This document shows positions 37,004 through 48,122 of a DNA stretch of 64,000 nt, piece by piece; position 1 is the first letter of the stretch; each line of letters opens with the position of its first letter. Location of the stretch: NCBI GenBank assembly GCA_950295325.1, contig OX485806.1:57655169-57719168 (forward strand), written 5' to 3'. A program made the position numbers and the translations under genes. The DNA comes from Polytrichum commune. Its lineage: Eukaryota > Streptophyta > Polytrichopsida > Polytrichales > Polytrichaceae. The notes below the pieces were generated by a model, which was given only the letters and a program-made list of their open reading frames with translations, was not told the DNA's origin and ran no database searches.

Positions 37004-38684
37004 TTATTCTAGAGGAGCATGACCATCTTCTTCAAGAGCAGTTTCATCATCGTCTTCAGAAGACGGTTCATGGTCGTATGTGTTCAAAGCTGCGAGCACT
37101 TCATCACTGCTTAGAGCTACAACCTCATCTAATATTGGGTTAGTTGGGGTTGCATCATTCTCTAATGATGGCGGTTTCAATCCACAATGGTTTCCCATAT
37201 TGCCTAAAGATAGGCACCCTATGTCTGGTATAGAATCTTTTGTAGAAATGACTCTTGCTCCCCTTGGCTCTTTTCGTAGAACCACCTTCCATTCATGATT
37301 GTTCAAATCGTCCGCAAAGAATACCTGCTCGACGTGTAGTGGAAATGCGAAATATTTGGTTGATAGTGACACTAATCTATCAAAATTCACTAGGCTAAAG
37401 CCATAATCGTCTCGCTTCATGGTAGCATTATGCCCAACCATGTTTGCCATCACCCAATTGCAATACAACACAACTAGTTCATACCTACCATAGTCCACGG
37501 CCAATATTTCCTCCACCTATCCCACATACTCCAAGTTTGCCGCCTTGAAGTTCCTGGCATGTATACTGGACCGGCAATGTTGGGAGAATGTGGCGGTTAC
37601 GCCAGAATCAACCGTGGTCAAAGTTCCTTCCGCACTATGCACGCGGATATGATTTCCGAAGGCATACATGGAGCGGTACGATGTTGCTTGGCTGGAGGGT
37701 GGAAGAGACAATACCAGCACATCTTCATCAATCGCCTCTCCCGCTTTTTTGGCGCGAGAAACAATTGATTTGAACCACTTGGGGAACCCTTCATCTCGAA
37801 GATCTTCATGATAAACAATCAGGCCATTTCGTTTTCTCCTCCGATATTCTTCACGTTCCAGTTTGCGTTGTGCCATACTTGCAGTGTGACGCATGTACAA
37901 TAAAACGTTTATGTGATGCCTTACATGTTTACGCGAAACACTAACTCAGTGCGTACATAAGGGGCTCGTTCAGTTACTACGTAGAGTTATGATTCTCATT
38001 CGTTATTGCCAAAGAATACTAAAGGCAGTAATGTTTTGTAATATGACTTTGTCATGTTATTGCATAGAATTTAAAATTTAACTATTGTGATATGACATGT
38101 ACAGTTACTACGTACAGTTAGGGATATACTGAGTTTTTAATCGAGATTATTAGAGGCAGTGATCTTCTTGTAAGTTGACTTTGTGTAGTGAGGTGCAAAT
38201 GTTTGTAAGTGCAAGAATTTCACAATTGTAATGTGATGCCTGTAAAATAAAACAATTTGTTCGTGTCTTACACTTTCTTTGTTGACACATACTCTGAGCA
38301 TTAATAAGTGACCTACATTGGTGGCACAATATTTTTTTTTTTCCTCTCAGATGACATTCAATTCCTATGGGCATAACAAACAATTAGATCACATTCATTT
38401 GGTGTGGACTCTTTATTTGTAAGTATCAATGCATTATACATGTGTGATGAAGTAACTTACTCTCTCCACGGCTCTAAGGGAGCCACATTATTGACTACAA
38501 ATTCGTGTATCCAGTCGTGTATCTTTGGTGTTAGTATCCTTGGTCGCCCAACATCTTCGAGTATTTCGTCGTTCATTGTAGGGTCCTCTTTATCATCCCA
38601 TACCCTGCAACTTGTAACGGTATATGATTGCATGTACTCCGTGCAAAAGCCAATCGTTTCATCTATGGCATATCCTTCAGCCAT
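37004..38684 (-). pseudogene. CACTA transposase-associated protein (DUF4218/DUF4216-type) remnant
   Basis: Minus strand, two exons. The first (38684 to about 38460) reads EGYAIDETIGFCTEYM and then GRPRILTPKIHDWIHEFVVN, the tail of the DUF4218-type region, and ends at a GTAAGT donor. The second runs from about 37890 with FPKWFKSIV, then the DUF4216-type block GRYELVVLYCNWV, DDYGFSLVNFDRLV and HVEQVFFADDLNNHEWKVVL, and an acidic tail. A single in-frame TAG at 37519-37517 lies between the two blocks; the frame is otherwise continuous to 37004. The catalytic transposase (Tnp2-like) that should lie upstream is absent. Confidence 0.85.
37970..38240. repeat. CACTA subterminal-type repeats inside the intron
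   Basis: Units with GTTACTACGTA..AGTTA, GATTATTAGAGGCAGTGAT and TTGACTTTGTGTAGTGAGGT occur here and again at 42880-43300 near the right end. Confidence 0.75.
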
Positions 38685-39884
38685 ACTAGCTTCGGGTGTT
38701 GTGCGATTCAGGCCATACCGGCTAATTCGAAGAATAAATCATGTAAGGTGGAGGTGCCTGTCCGATTATCAATCTTAATATGACACTTGTATTTGAGTGG
38801 TATGTCATTAGGTAAGACTCCAAGAATGGGTACCAAAAGACATGTGTTCAAAAGAGATTGGACTATATGCAAAAATAATTACGATAACAATTATAGACTC
38901 AATAATGAACATTAATGGGGGGGGGAACATGTACACCAACCATTAAACAAGTGCGAGAGGTTTGATAATGAATAAGATATTCACATGAGCTTGACTTGAA
39001 TATGCTGACCATCTTGTACTAATCGCATGTTTCATATCTTAGGAGAAGTGGCCTAGTTGGAGGGAAAAAAACAACAATTATTGAAGATCCATCTACAATA
39101 GAACCCCTCTAACTTACTTTAACTTCCCAAAGCCTATCATAACCAGTGTTGGTTTGGTATCATTTTTTTATTTTTTTATTTTTTATTTATACTAGTTGGG
39201 TATCTATAACGAGGATTTCACCTTTTTGATGCCATCAAGGTCCATATATTTGACAATTATTTTGTTTTCAACACCATTACATACAAAAACCTTCACACCT
39301 AGAAAAATTGTCTTAGTATCTGTATGGTTTAGAATGGTGTTGACCTAAACATCATAATTTTATACAAAGGATCCCACACCTTGACATACCCACCAAAGAT
39401 TAATATTTGATTGGAATTACCAATTTGATAATTCTTTGTTACCATTATTAATATTAGTTATTGATACCCATGTATTCAGTAGATACCAGACCAACACTGA
39501 TCATAACCCCAAACAGCACAGCCAATGCGTGACGTGGATAGTGGGCCCCACGGACCTGATCCAGGGGGACTACGAACCCGTGACCGCCCGTCATCTATGT
39601 TCCACCATCCTTCCTCACAGACCAAAAAGATTAGGACAGCTCGCTCTCCGAACATCGACAATCAGAGCTTCCCGGCGATGCCGCAGGATTGCGGAGGTTT
39701 CTCTGCTGGGAGCAACCTTAATTAAGCTATGTGATGATGTACAACTGCTCATCAGCAGCTATGTGAGGACGCATGGTCATGGTTGTCGGAATGTGAGGGC
39801 GGGAATGAGTTATTGCGAGTCGGATTGAACCTCGGAGATGCCTGCACCTTTCAGATGATTCGGACTAACTTGTGTCGGAGCACA

Positions 39885-40250
39885 CCGCATTGGTGTGAGA
39901 GAAATAAAAGAAAGACGTATGCGTTGAGGTGAATTTGTCCTTCCACCATGGCTCTATCTGCTCTCTGCATGTGCTGAGGATTCTGATTTCCGAATTGAGG
40001 ATTGAGGATAGATAGAGGATTTGGCCGAGTTTTCACATTGAATGTCGAGGCCTGGCGCATGAATTAGGGTTATAGGATGGTAGGTGAAGGCTTCGATGCC
40101 TTCACTGGAGCTTTTGAAAGGGTTCAGGGTTTGGGTTTCTGGAGTAAATAGCATTGGTGTGAGAAAATTATGTAGGTGGAGGTGAACTCTTCGCTCACCA
40201 CAGATTTTATCTGCTGTGCATGTGCTCCGAATTTTGGGTTGGGATTGCAA
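39885..40250 (+). repeat. Imperfect direct duplication, about 260-bp period
   Basis: GCATTGGTGTGAGA...GAGGTGAA..., then a CACCA/CCACC...ATCTGCT.T.CATGTGCT block, occurs at about 39892-40000 and again at about 40152-40250. It lies upstream of the exon-like segments and could be a duplicated 5' region of the captured gene. Confidence 0.6.
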
Positions 40251-41270
40251 TACCGGTTTGGGAGGGATTGTATGTGGAGGGTAAGGGTAAATGTCAGAGG
40301 TGCATCTGCAAAAAACGTTTGTACTTGCTTGTGTGCAGATTTTGGGTTTTGCTCCATATGTGAAGTGGGTAAGGCTGTGAGAGAGTCCGAGCTGAATTCC
40401 AAACAATGGGATTGCATCTCTCAGAGGAATGTTTGGCCCTCTATTGAAACTTGATTCATCATTACTAGTATCCCTCTCTCATGTCAGAAATATTTAGCAG
40501 AAGGAAAACAAAAGCAAGAAGGGATTCACGTCATGACAATAGTAAATTATGCCCCAGCCACACGACTCAAGTGCAAATTTGTGATCACACAATTGCAAAG
40601 GAGAATTCCACTTGAATAAGGCTGCTCTATTTTCCGTAGTCGCTACGGGTAACTATCCATGTGTTGGCCAGATTCCCTTGCAAGTGGTGCTTCCTCCCTG
40701 TGGTTCACATGGTTAAGTGAACCAACTAACAATAGGAGATTGTTTGTTTCTCCTTCTCTAGTTTGCTCCCATTACAAGAAATCTCATCTCACATTGGCGA
40801 CCCCTATTTGCAGGGAGCTTTTGGTATTGTGGCAATTGGGCGGTCTGTGGCAGCAGACAAATGGCGACATGGACTCTGAATGGAGCCCATATTTTGGTAT
40901 CTCAAAGGATTCATATTTTGGTATCTCAAAGAAGCACCACCATAATTCATGTTGATGGCAACATTGTAGTCATCTCTTTCTTTGATTTGAATGTCGGTTT
41001 GTTTCAGTTTCAATGTGTTCTCTGGACACTGTACATTTGTCAGCTTACATTTTGATGTTTGAACAGTCTCACATCTACAGAACATGCTTTGTGTTTCAGG
41101 TTTAAGTTTCAGATCACCTTCAAGCTGTACATATTACTGATTGTCGATCTAGATATGCTGATATCTCTTGCTTTAAGGGTGTTAATAATCAATCTGCTTC
41201 CTGTGGATTTGTCCTCACTTAACTGTTTTGATAGTCCCTTTTAACACCATAAGTTTTTCTCTCAATGCAG

Positions 41271-42119
41271 TGACTCCATGAGGACAAGGGAGACTTTAGA
41301 TATAATGCAAGCACATGCTGGGGATTTATCAGATGCGGAAGTGCGCTTTTTAGGCAGCTTTTATTCTGTGGCTGCTATGGATGGGCAGACAGCGCAACAC
41401 ATTCAAGAGAATGTCCTCAAATACTCTCGCGATGATGTTACTACCATTATGTATGTGTCTTGTGGAGGATTGTCAAATCACTTGCAACAGAAAACTGATC
41501 ATCACATCATGTTGGACCTTGTGTGTTTTAATCTGCAACTCGTGATTGTCTGCAGAGGTGATGTGAGGAAATTCTCAAAGTTGTTCCTGTCCCTGTTTTG
41601 AAACGAGTGACCTTCACTTTGTGCATGTGTATGGGACACAATAGAGGGTGGGAAGAGGCTACGAGCACACTTTGTGGTGTCAGTGTTGAATTGAAGACTG
41701 CAAATACTGCTCTACTTGAAGCACCTGGTGGCTCTTGGCAAGAGGTGTGCAATTTCATCTCCAAATGATTACCCTCAACTTTGTGAACTTGAGAATGAAT
41801 GAACTTGTGCCTCAATCTTGTTCCTAGATGAAATTCTTGAGTGGGGATTTCATCAAAGCAGATGCTTTTGGTTACTTTAATAAGTCACGCAGATGATGGT
41901 GTGCTAGATATGGATCACCTAATCCATAGTCACTTTTTTGCATTGAGGTTGTTAATAATCAATCTAGGTTCATAAGCCTAGCATGGTGCAATAATTTTCT
42001 GGATGTGCACATCTTGACTGCTGGTTTATTTTGGGATTATCAGGCATTTGATAAGGCAGGAATGGGAGGCTGGAAACTGGTAGGGATCATGAAGCCAGAT
42101 ACTGTTGATGTAGAAGGAG
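41271..42119 (+). pseudogene. Three exon-like segments of an unidentified gene inside the CACTA element
   Basis: Segments 41271-41450, 41645-41744 and 42044-42119 have canonical junctions (CTCAATGCAG|...|GTATGTG, CACAATAG|...|GTGTGC, GATTATCAG|...|GTGTGG). They join in phase into an open frame of over 110 residues with normal amino-acid composition: ETLDIMQAHAGDLSDAEVRF, then GWEEATSTLCGVSVELKTAN, then KAGMGGWKLVGIMKPDTVD. I do not recognise the protein. The plus-strand orientation is opposite to the transposase. Most likely a host gene fragment captured by the CACTA element; alternatively a resident gene lying between two element ends. Confidence 0.6.
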
Positions 42120-42879
42120 GTGTGGTATAAGCTCAAGCTTCTCTACATCTACTGATCGTCAACTGCCAAGAGAGAAAGCTTACTAACTCTGCCGAGCATG
42201 GCACACAACTCGACCAAGCCTTAGGCATGTCTGAAGGAAAGTCCCCATAGAGTTTTCAAGTGAGGAGTTTGGTACTTGTGTTCAACCCGGTTATACATTT
42301 ATGACTTGTTTGTTTCTCCTTCTCTAGATTGGCCAAATGATTGTGTTAGGTTGTATGCACCTGCGTGAGTGTAGTGTGGACTTGTAGAGCAATGTTGATA
42401 TTCAGACTTATAGAACCTCGGAGTGTAGTATTTATCATTGCTAGTAGTGAAATGTGGAACATGAATGACATACTATTTGTACCCTTATGAATTTGGTAGT
42501 AGAACATTGGAACCATGTTTGTGTGACTGCACTTGGTGGAGGAATGTATTATGCACTTCATTGTATGTCGTAAATGAATGTTAGTTTATAGAATCAACTT
42601 GCATCTCAAAGTGAAGAGACCATCCATTAGATGACTCAGCATAGTATTGTTAGTATGACTAAGCAGATTATTTTGTGCATGCCATTAACATCTAACTGTG
42701 ATGAGTTGACCTCATGTTACTAGTTGTAGTAAGTACAATCATATGCATCCAGAACATGTCACTTTGCAAAGCCATATAAAGTTCACTACCAGTTATACAC
42801 AATAATGACATATGACAACCATATGACTCCACAAAGTAAGCCAAATACTAATTGTTGACATAGAAGTTACTACACATAG

Positions 42880-43500
42880 TAAAGTAGGTCCATCCGCCAA
42901 ACAACGAGAAATATATGCTATTACCGGAGATGTTTACTAAAACCAGTCATATGCATTTACTATACCGAGTTATGGATGTCATGCATTACTGTCCGTGATT
43001 ACTAAGGGCACTGACGCGGAGAATTCAATTTATTACCCGTAAGATGACTTTGTGTAGTGAATAGTAAAATGGATATTACGCCATAAAGTGAGAATTCTAT
43101 GTCATTGCCGGATTTGTTTACTATAATAAGTCACACGCACTTACTACGTAAAGTTATGGATCTCCTTCGTTATTGTCCGAGATTACTAGAGGGAGTGATA
43201 TGGAGATTTTTTTTCATTTCACATGTATGACTTTGTGTAGTGAAGTGCAAAAGTTAGTACACACCTACATGACTTGTCCGAGATTACTAGATAGAGTTAT
43301 ATGGTGACGTGTATTATGTTGCTTATATTGACGAGGCATAGTGAAGTAGGACATGACTTTATGAAGTGAAGCACGCGGAGCACCCCAAACTTCACTGCCA
43401 TTGGGAACGTGTCCATTGGGAACGTCTTGTCCGACATTACTATGACCAGACTTTACTGCTTGTCCGAAGCGACTGGTCATTTTTTACGTCAGTAAAATCT
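42880..43500. repeat. CACTA right subterminal repeat array
   Basis: Several units with TTACTACGTAAAGTTATGGA, TTGTCCGAGATTACTAGA and TATGACTTTGTGTAGTGAAG are spaced through this region, as expected for transposase-binding subterminal repeats. Confidence 0.7.
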
Positions 43501-43537
43501 GGGTTTTCTCACTCGTAGGAGTGAAAAAACCCAGTTG

Positions 43538-43561
43538 TAAAAGACGTGTTTTGTTGTAGTG
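43538..43561 (-). repeat. CACTA right terminal inverted repeat
   Basis: It ends TTTTGTTGTAGTG on the plus strand, the complement of the left end. Confidence 0.9.
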
Positions 43562-44358
43562 TTCAACCAGATGGCGGATATAAAAAAATGGCACTGGCCT
43601 TCAGCTTTAACCCCTCCCACTCTACCTGTAGAGCGCATCAAAACAAATTCTTTCCCAATCTTTTCTGTACATGAAATTAGCCAGCCTTGTCAAACCTGTC
43701 TAGCCAATAGAAAACGCCAGTGATCTTTAGGAATTTGCAAAATGTAGTTGGAATCCCTCCAAGGGGATCCACTCACCCTCAACCTACAAGAACTAATGGA
43801 GTAGACATAATCATGATGCTTAATTTGTAGACATAATCAAGGCATTTATCACATTAAATTGAAAAGGTTAGTATAAGTACATATATCCATTTTTTAGCAT
43901 GTCATTAGTAAGTATACATCTATTTTTCTCTGTAAATTTTTCAAATACACAGGTTTAAATTAATAATGATCCACACATTTCATTTAGGTTTCCAACGAAG
44001 AGTCCACCCCCTAGGGCTCGAATAACCAAATGCCATCCTTGCTATGACCAAGAACCTATACCACAAAGCTTGTTAAGAGTCCATGGCATGGTTTTTGAAT
44101 TTAGCATTTAGGAGTTTTGTAGATACATCTATATCTGCATAATTGTGACCAACTGTCAAGATTTACTTGATACAAAAATGTAATCTATACAGGTGAGATA
44201 ATACTTGGATCCTTCAAATCTAAATCGTGCTACAGGGCAATCTGGACCTGACGTTTTAAAATACAGGTGTACATCACATGCCATTGGTTTTTTTAACATT
44301 TCAAGAAAACGAATGGTCAGCAACTGAAATGCAAAGTTTCTTGTTAAAACATCAAAGG

Positions 44359-45019
44359 CAGGCCTCCTTAAATGTGGGATTCTAAAAACAGACCCCACTT
44401 TTACCACATTTAAGCCTCGCCAGACCCCACTTTTAAGAGAGTGAGACCAAAGCATTGTTCAAAGCATTTTTAAGAGAGCATTGTCCAAAGGTGCAAAACG
44501 ATGCACTTGGGGTCGATTGCAGTTACAGGTACACTTGCAGACCTTGTTGCGGACCTCCGCGTCACTATAGTGATCATGCCGAAGAAAAAGTCGAGCCCCT
44601 GGCAGCCGGCCTACAAACAGAAACTCGGGTTGCACGTGACGAACCGCGATGTCAAGACATCCGCAGTTATCAAGGCGGTCTGCTCGTTTTGAATCAGATT
44701 TTTCTGTTCTCAAATGGGAAAAGGACCCGTACCGCGACAATTTTCTTGACCTGTCGCTGGAGGGTGTCTTCCAGAGCAAGCAGTTTGACGTACTAGCCAT
44801 CATTTAAATCATGTTTTGTATTTGACTTCGCTATCATGAATAAAACAAACACAATTTGAGGTGCCAATTTGACTCTAAATTCTAAAATGGCCCACATGGA
44901 CCCCATTTTTAGCTGCTAAAAGTTGCTAAAAGTGGGGTTTACCACTCTGGACCCCCAATCGACCCCACTTTTAGCTTAAGAGGGCTAAAAGTGGGGTTTA
45001 CCACTCTTAAGGAGGCCTG
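44359..45019. mobile_element. Short hAT element (661 bp) with perfect 8-bp target duplication
   Basis: Both ends carry CAGGCCTCCTTAA as an inverted repeat. The flanks ATCAAAGG (44351-44358 and 45020-45027) are identical 8-mers, the hAT signature. GACCCCACTTTTA and its complement recur several times next to the ends as subterminal repeats. Too short for a transposase; it carries only an N-terminal coding fragment. Confidence 0.9.
44576..44807 (+). pseudogene. N-terminal BED-type zinc-finger fragment of a hAT-like transposase
   Basis: The frame starts MPKKKSSPWQPAYKQKLGLH and runs to VIKAVCSF, where a TGA stands at the place a second zinc-binding Cys would be expected. After a shift, another frame continues KWEKDPYRDNFLDLSLEGVF to a stop at 44805-44807. 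The N-terminus resembles a BED-finger leader common in hAT-like proteins of plants. Assignment rests on general pattern and on the hAT ends around it. Confidence 0.6.
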
Positions 45020-45949
45020 ATCAAAGGTCAAGCTATCATCATCTCTAGAAACCCTTTGTTTCTAGCTATCTTATGTTACAACCAGATAAAAGATAGCCTC
45101 AAATTCTATAATGGCAACCAACCTTTGACTATAGCTATCAACAAGTCTTATCCAACGCATGTCCATTGTAAGCTTGAGCACACATATTTTTGTTAGACCA
45201 TTTTCTATCGTTGATTCAAGTCATTTCTTCCTTCTAGTAGACATCAACCCTTCTCTCATGTCATCGCTCAACACCGGGGGACGTTAAATTCCCCCCTTAA
45301 ACTTTCAGAGGTAGATTAGGGTAGGGACAGTCGTCCATCCAGAAAATCCAATGTTTTAGGATCCAACTGAAAATTGTTGCGCGCCCACACGACTTCAAAA
45401 AAACCATTGCCCTTACAATTTTGAAGGTCATTTATCCACAAATCCTATATTGAGTACACTTCACCTTCAAGGTCTAGAATCCAATATATATGTTTACTTC
45501 CACTGAGTAAATAATCAATTTTGGAATCTCATTTTCAAACTGAAACCGCCAAAAAAACATGTAATTAACTTGGAAGTCAAAACTACTAAGAAACCCTCAT
45601 TAGCCCTGAGGTTATAATTTTTGTGACTTGAAAGGATCTTTGTCATTCTAAAATGGAACTAGAATTGATTATTTATTTTTAATATGCTAAATATTATAGT
45701 CTAGTTAATACATTCTACTTTCACAAAATAATCATAGGCATTCAAACTAATTAAGTGTGATTGAATGTAACTAAGTTTAACTAATTCTCATAATTCTAAT
45801 TAAACCCAATAAAATAAAAAATATGCTTATTAAATTGATGAAGACTAACTAATTATAAATTATATTTATTTTAAGGTCGTTAAGGTCCATTCGTGATCTT
45901 CCAAGGATATATGTTGGAATTCTTTACGGAGTTTTTTTTTTCATCGCAC
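45020..45949. other. Non-coding stretch
   Basis: AT-rich, with no supported gene or repeat array. Confidence 0.45.
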
Positions 45950-46345
45950 ACTTTTCCATGAGGAGTGCCTGAAACGTCATGGGCACAAAGGGGACCCTGG
46001 AGTGGCACCCGGGACTTGTGGTGCCATTGATGAGAGGGCCACGGGCGTTGGAAATGCCTCCCACCTAGGAGTAAAGAGGGTAAGGCCATAGGCTATGAGT
46101 ATCTTATGGCGTCAAGGTTTTAGAATGCTCAACATTTCAATCGGTGGTGTGAGCTATGAGATATGGCAATTTGAGTGGGTTGTTGCCCACGGACAATAGT
46201 GACCTGGGAGTGGCGTCCAAGACTGCCATAAATTCCTTAGTTCTTGCCTGAATGAGGCAAGTGAGGGGTCCATTGCCATGTACGCAAAGAGTAGATGTCA
46301 ATAAAGTTTCTTGCTTGGTAGCATTAGTATCAAGGTCACCTTCAA
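45950..46345 (+). repeat. Dispersed repeat family D, 5' part
   Basis: It shares CCATGAGGA-TGCCT, GGCACAAA, TTGTGGTGCCAT and TTGCCT.AAT..GGCAAGTGA with 34500-34720. Confidence 0.6.
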
Positions 46346-46871
46346 CCCTCAGCCTCATTGGGTGTAGCCCGTTTGCTAACGAGTTTACACAAACATCATT
46401 CCCACCAAAATTAGATTTTTATTGCTTTCCATTTCTATTGGTGGTCACATGCATATTAGTATTGGTATCCAATTTCATATAATATTGGGTTTTTTATGAA
46501 ACATCCAGCACTTCATATTCCTTATTTTTGAATGATGGTTTCCATCCATGTCAACTCGATTTCATCCATCCATCTTGAATTATCTTAAGATTTTGATTAT
46601 GTTACTAAGTGTTTTGTTGGTAGGTTATGGTTGTGAAGTTTCCACATTTCTACCTTATGTGAGGTTTGGCATTATTTTGATTCCTTGATATATTTGGTTT
46701 TCTTTCATTCTTAACTTTCGATGGTTTTGTTTTAGATGTTGATGAGTTAAATGTTTTTAATTGTGTAATTGTAGTACATTTCATCATTTCTCTTGTCTTC
46801 CTAAATTGGTATTGCTATGGGTAAATCTTTTGTTTGGTTTCCTTCTCTTTACCTAAATTGTATTTCTAGTC

Positions 46872-48122
46872 CTCGGGGGGGACACTTAGGAAAATTAGTA
46901 AACATGGTGCGTTAAAATATAGGGTGTGTTTTATTCATGAGCAATAAAATTTAGAAAATTATTGGATATAACGATGGACTATTTAAATTGAAAATCCATA
47001 TTATAAATAATATTGGGGTATACTAAGTATTGAAATTTATTTAGATTTTAGATATTATATAGCATAGGGATTTTGATAGAATGAAAAATAATATTACAGG
47101 GGATGTTGGATGTCAAATGGATGGCAGACTTACTGTGACTTGCATTTTTGTAACTAGCGGGTTAGGGTTTGAAGGTTCTTCCTGGGTGCTTTGTCTTGTG
47201 CCTCCTCTTTCTTGTTTTTGCGCTTCTCACTTTGAGTTTACGGTAACGTTGTTATGCTCGGTTTGTAAAAGACAGTGGTTGGTTTTGTGAGGGTGCTTGT
47301 TGCATTTTGTGAGGGCGTTTGTTGCATTTCGTAAGGGCGCTTGTGGTATAGGGTTTGGGGTCATTCTGTAAGGGCACTTGCGGCATTTTTTGAGGACGCT
47401 TGTGCCATCGCTTGTGCTTGCGCAACTCTGAGACATCCTTGAAGATCCATGGTCGTATTTGTTCATGACACGAGATGAAGCACGTGATAATGCCGGCCTC
47501 ATGTTTTGCTCACTCCCACTGACCGTCTCGCTAACTAAACCTGCCTAATTGTCCTTGATGTTGAGGTTGTGTAGTTTGTTTCTGAAGTTCTTCCTTCCAT
47601 TTGTGTGCAACAGACTAAAGTGTTGATTTTGGAAAACAACATTGTTGTTTAGACTTTGTTTTCTCAACAATAGATTGCAGCCAACTTCGTTCACCCTATG
47701 GACCCTAAAGTTCTAAATTTGTTGGTCTGCTTGTGACTGCAGTGCACAGACTTGTGATTCTAAACACAAACATTGTTGTAGTTCATGCTAGTAATTCAAG
47801 TTCATAGTTCATTGATTCTCATGGTGGTGATGCTTGTTCATGCTAGTTCTCATTGCATGTCAAATGAATTTTGTAATGAACATAGGCAATCCTTAAACAC
47901 AAATTAGGGTGAGCTAATTTTTTATAATGAACATAGGGTTCAAAAAAAACTTTTGTGAGTTATAACTATAGTAAGACATCATAATAATACACCATATTAG
48001 GGAATTATATAATTAAACGGTGTGTTCAAATCTAACATCTAGACATAATACCCCTACATTAAATACCCCTTTAACGCACGTGGTCACACAAAGTATAGTG
48101 AAGTGTCCCCCCCCCCCCCGAG
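46872..48122. mobile_element. G-tract element 2 (1,251 bp)
   Basis: It starts CTCGGGGGGGACACTT and ends AAGTGTCCCCCC...CGAG, so the terminal repeats include the G tract plus ACACTT. Further in, TGCGTTAAA appears on both arms. The flanks TTCTAGTC and TTCCAATC agree at 6 of 8 positions, a decayed 8-bp duplication. It shares the CTCGGGGGG terminus, the target size and an inner TGCG word with G-tract MITE 1. No transposase is encoded. Confidence 0.75.
47285..47405 (+). repeat. GC-rich minisatellite inside G-tract element 2
   Basis: Four to five degenerate units of the form GAGGGCGCTTGTTGCATTTTGT, each roughly 23-32 bp long. Confidence 0.7.

Larger units (their letters stand above)
36622..43561. 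mobile_element. CACTA (En/Spm-type) transposon, possibly with captured gene pieces
   Basis: The left end CACTACAACAAAACATGTCT and the right end on the minus strand CACTACAACAAAACACGTCT are near-perfect inverted repeats of about 24 bp with the diagnostic CACTA terminus. Subterminal motifs recur at both sides (ACGTTC words near the ends; TTACTACGTA..AGTTA and GACTTTGTGTAGTGAAGTGC-like units at 37970-38240 and 42880-43300). It contains a CACTA-type transposase-associated pseudogene. The 3-bp flanks (CAT, TTC) do not match, so either the target duplication has decayed or the two ends come from different copies. Confidence 0.8.

Noticed and set aside
38915-38935. G-tract at 38.9 kb as another G-tract MITE end
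   Set aside because: No CTCGGG start, no complementary C-tract within range and no flanking duplication.
44459-44803. 114-codon minus-strand frame inside the hAT element
   Set aside because: It overlaps the plus-strand BED-like start, which has better family resemblance; treated as a shadow.
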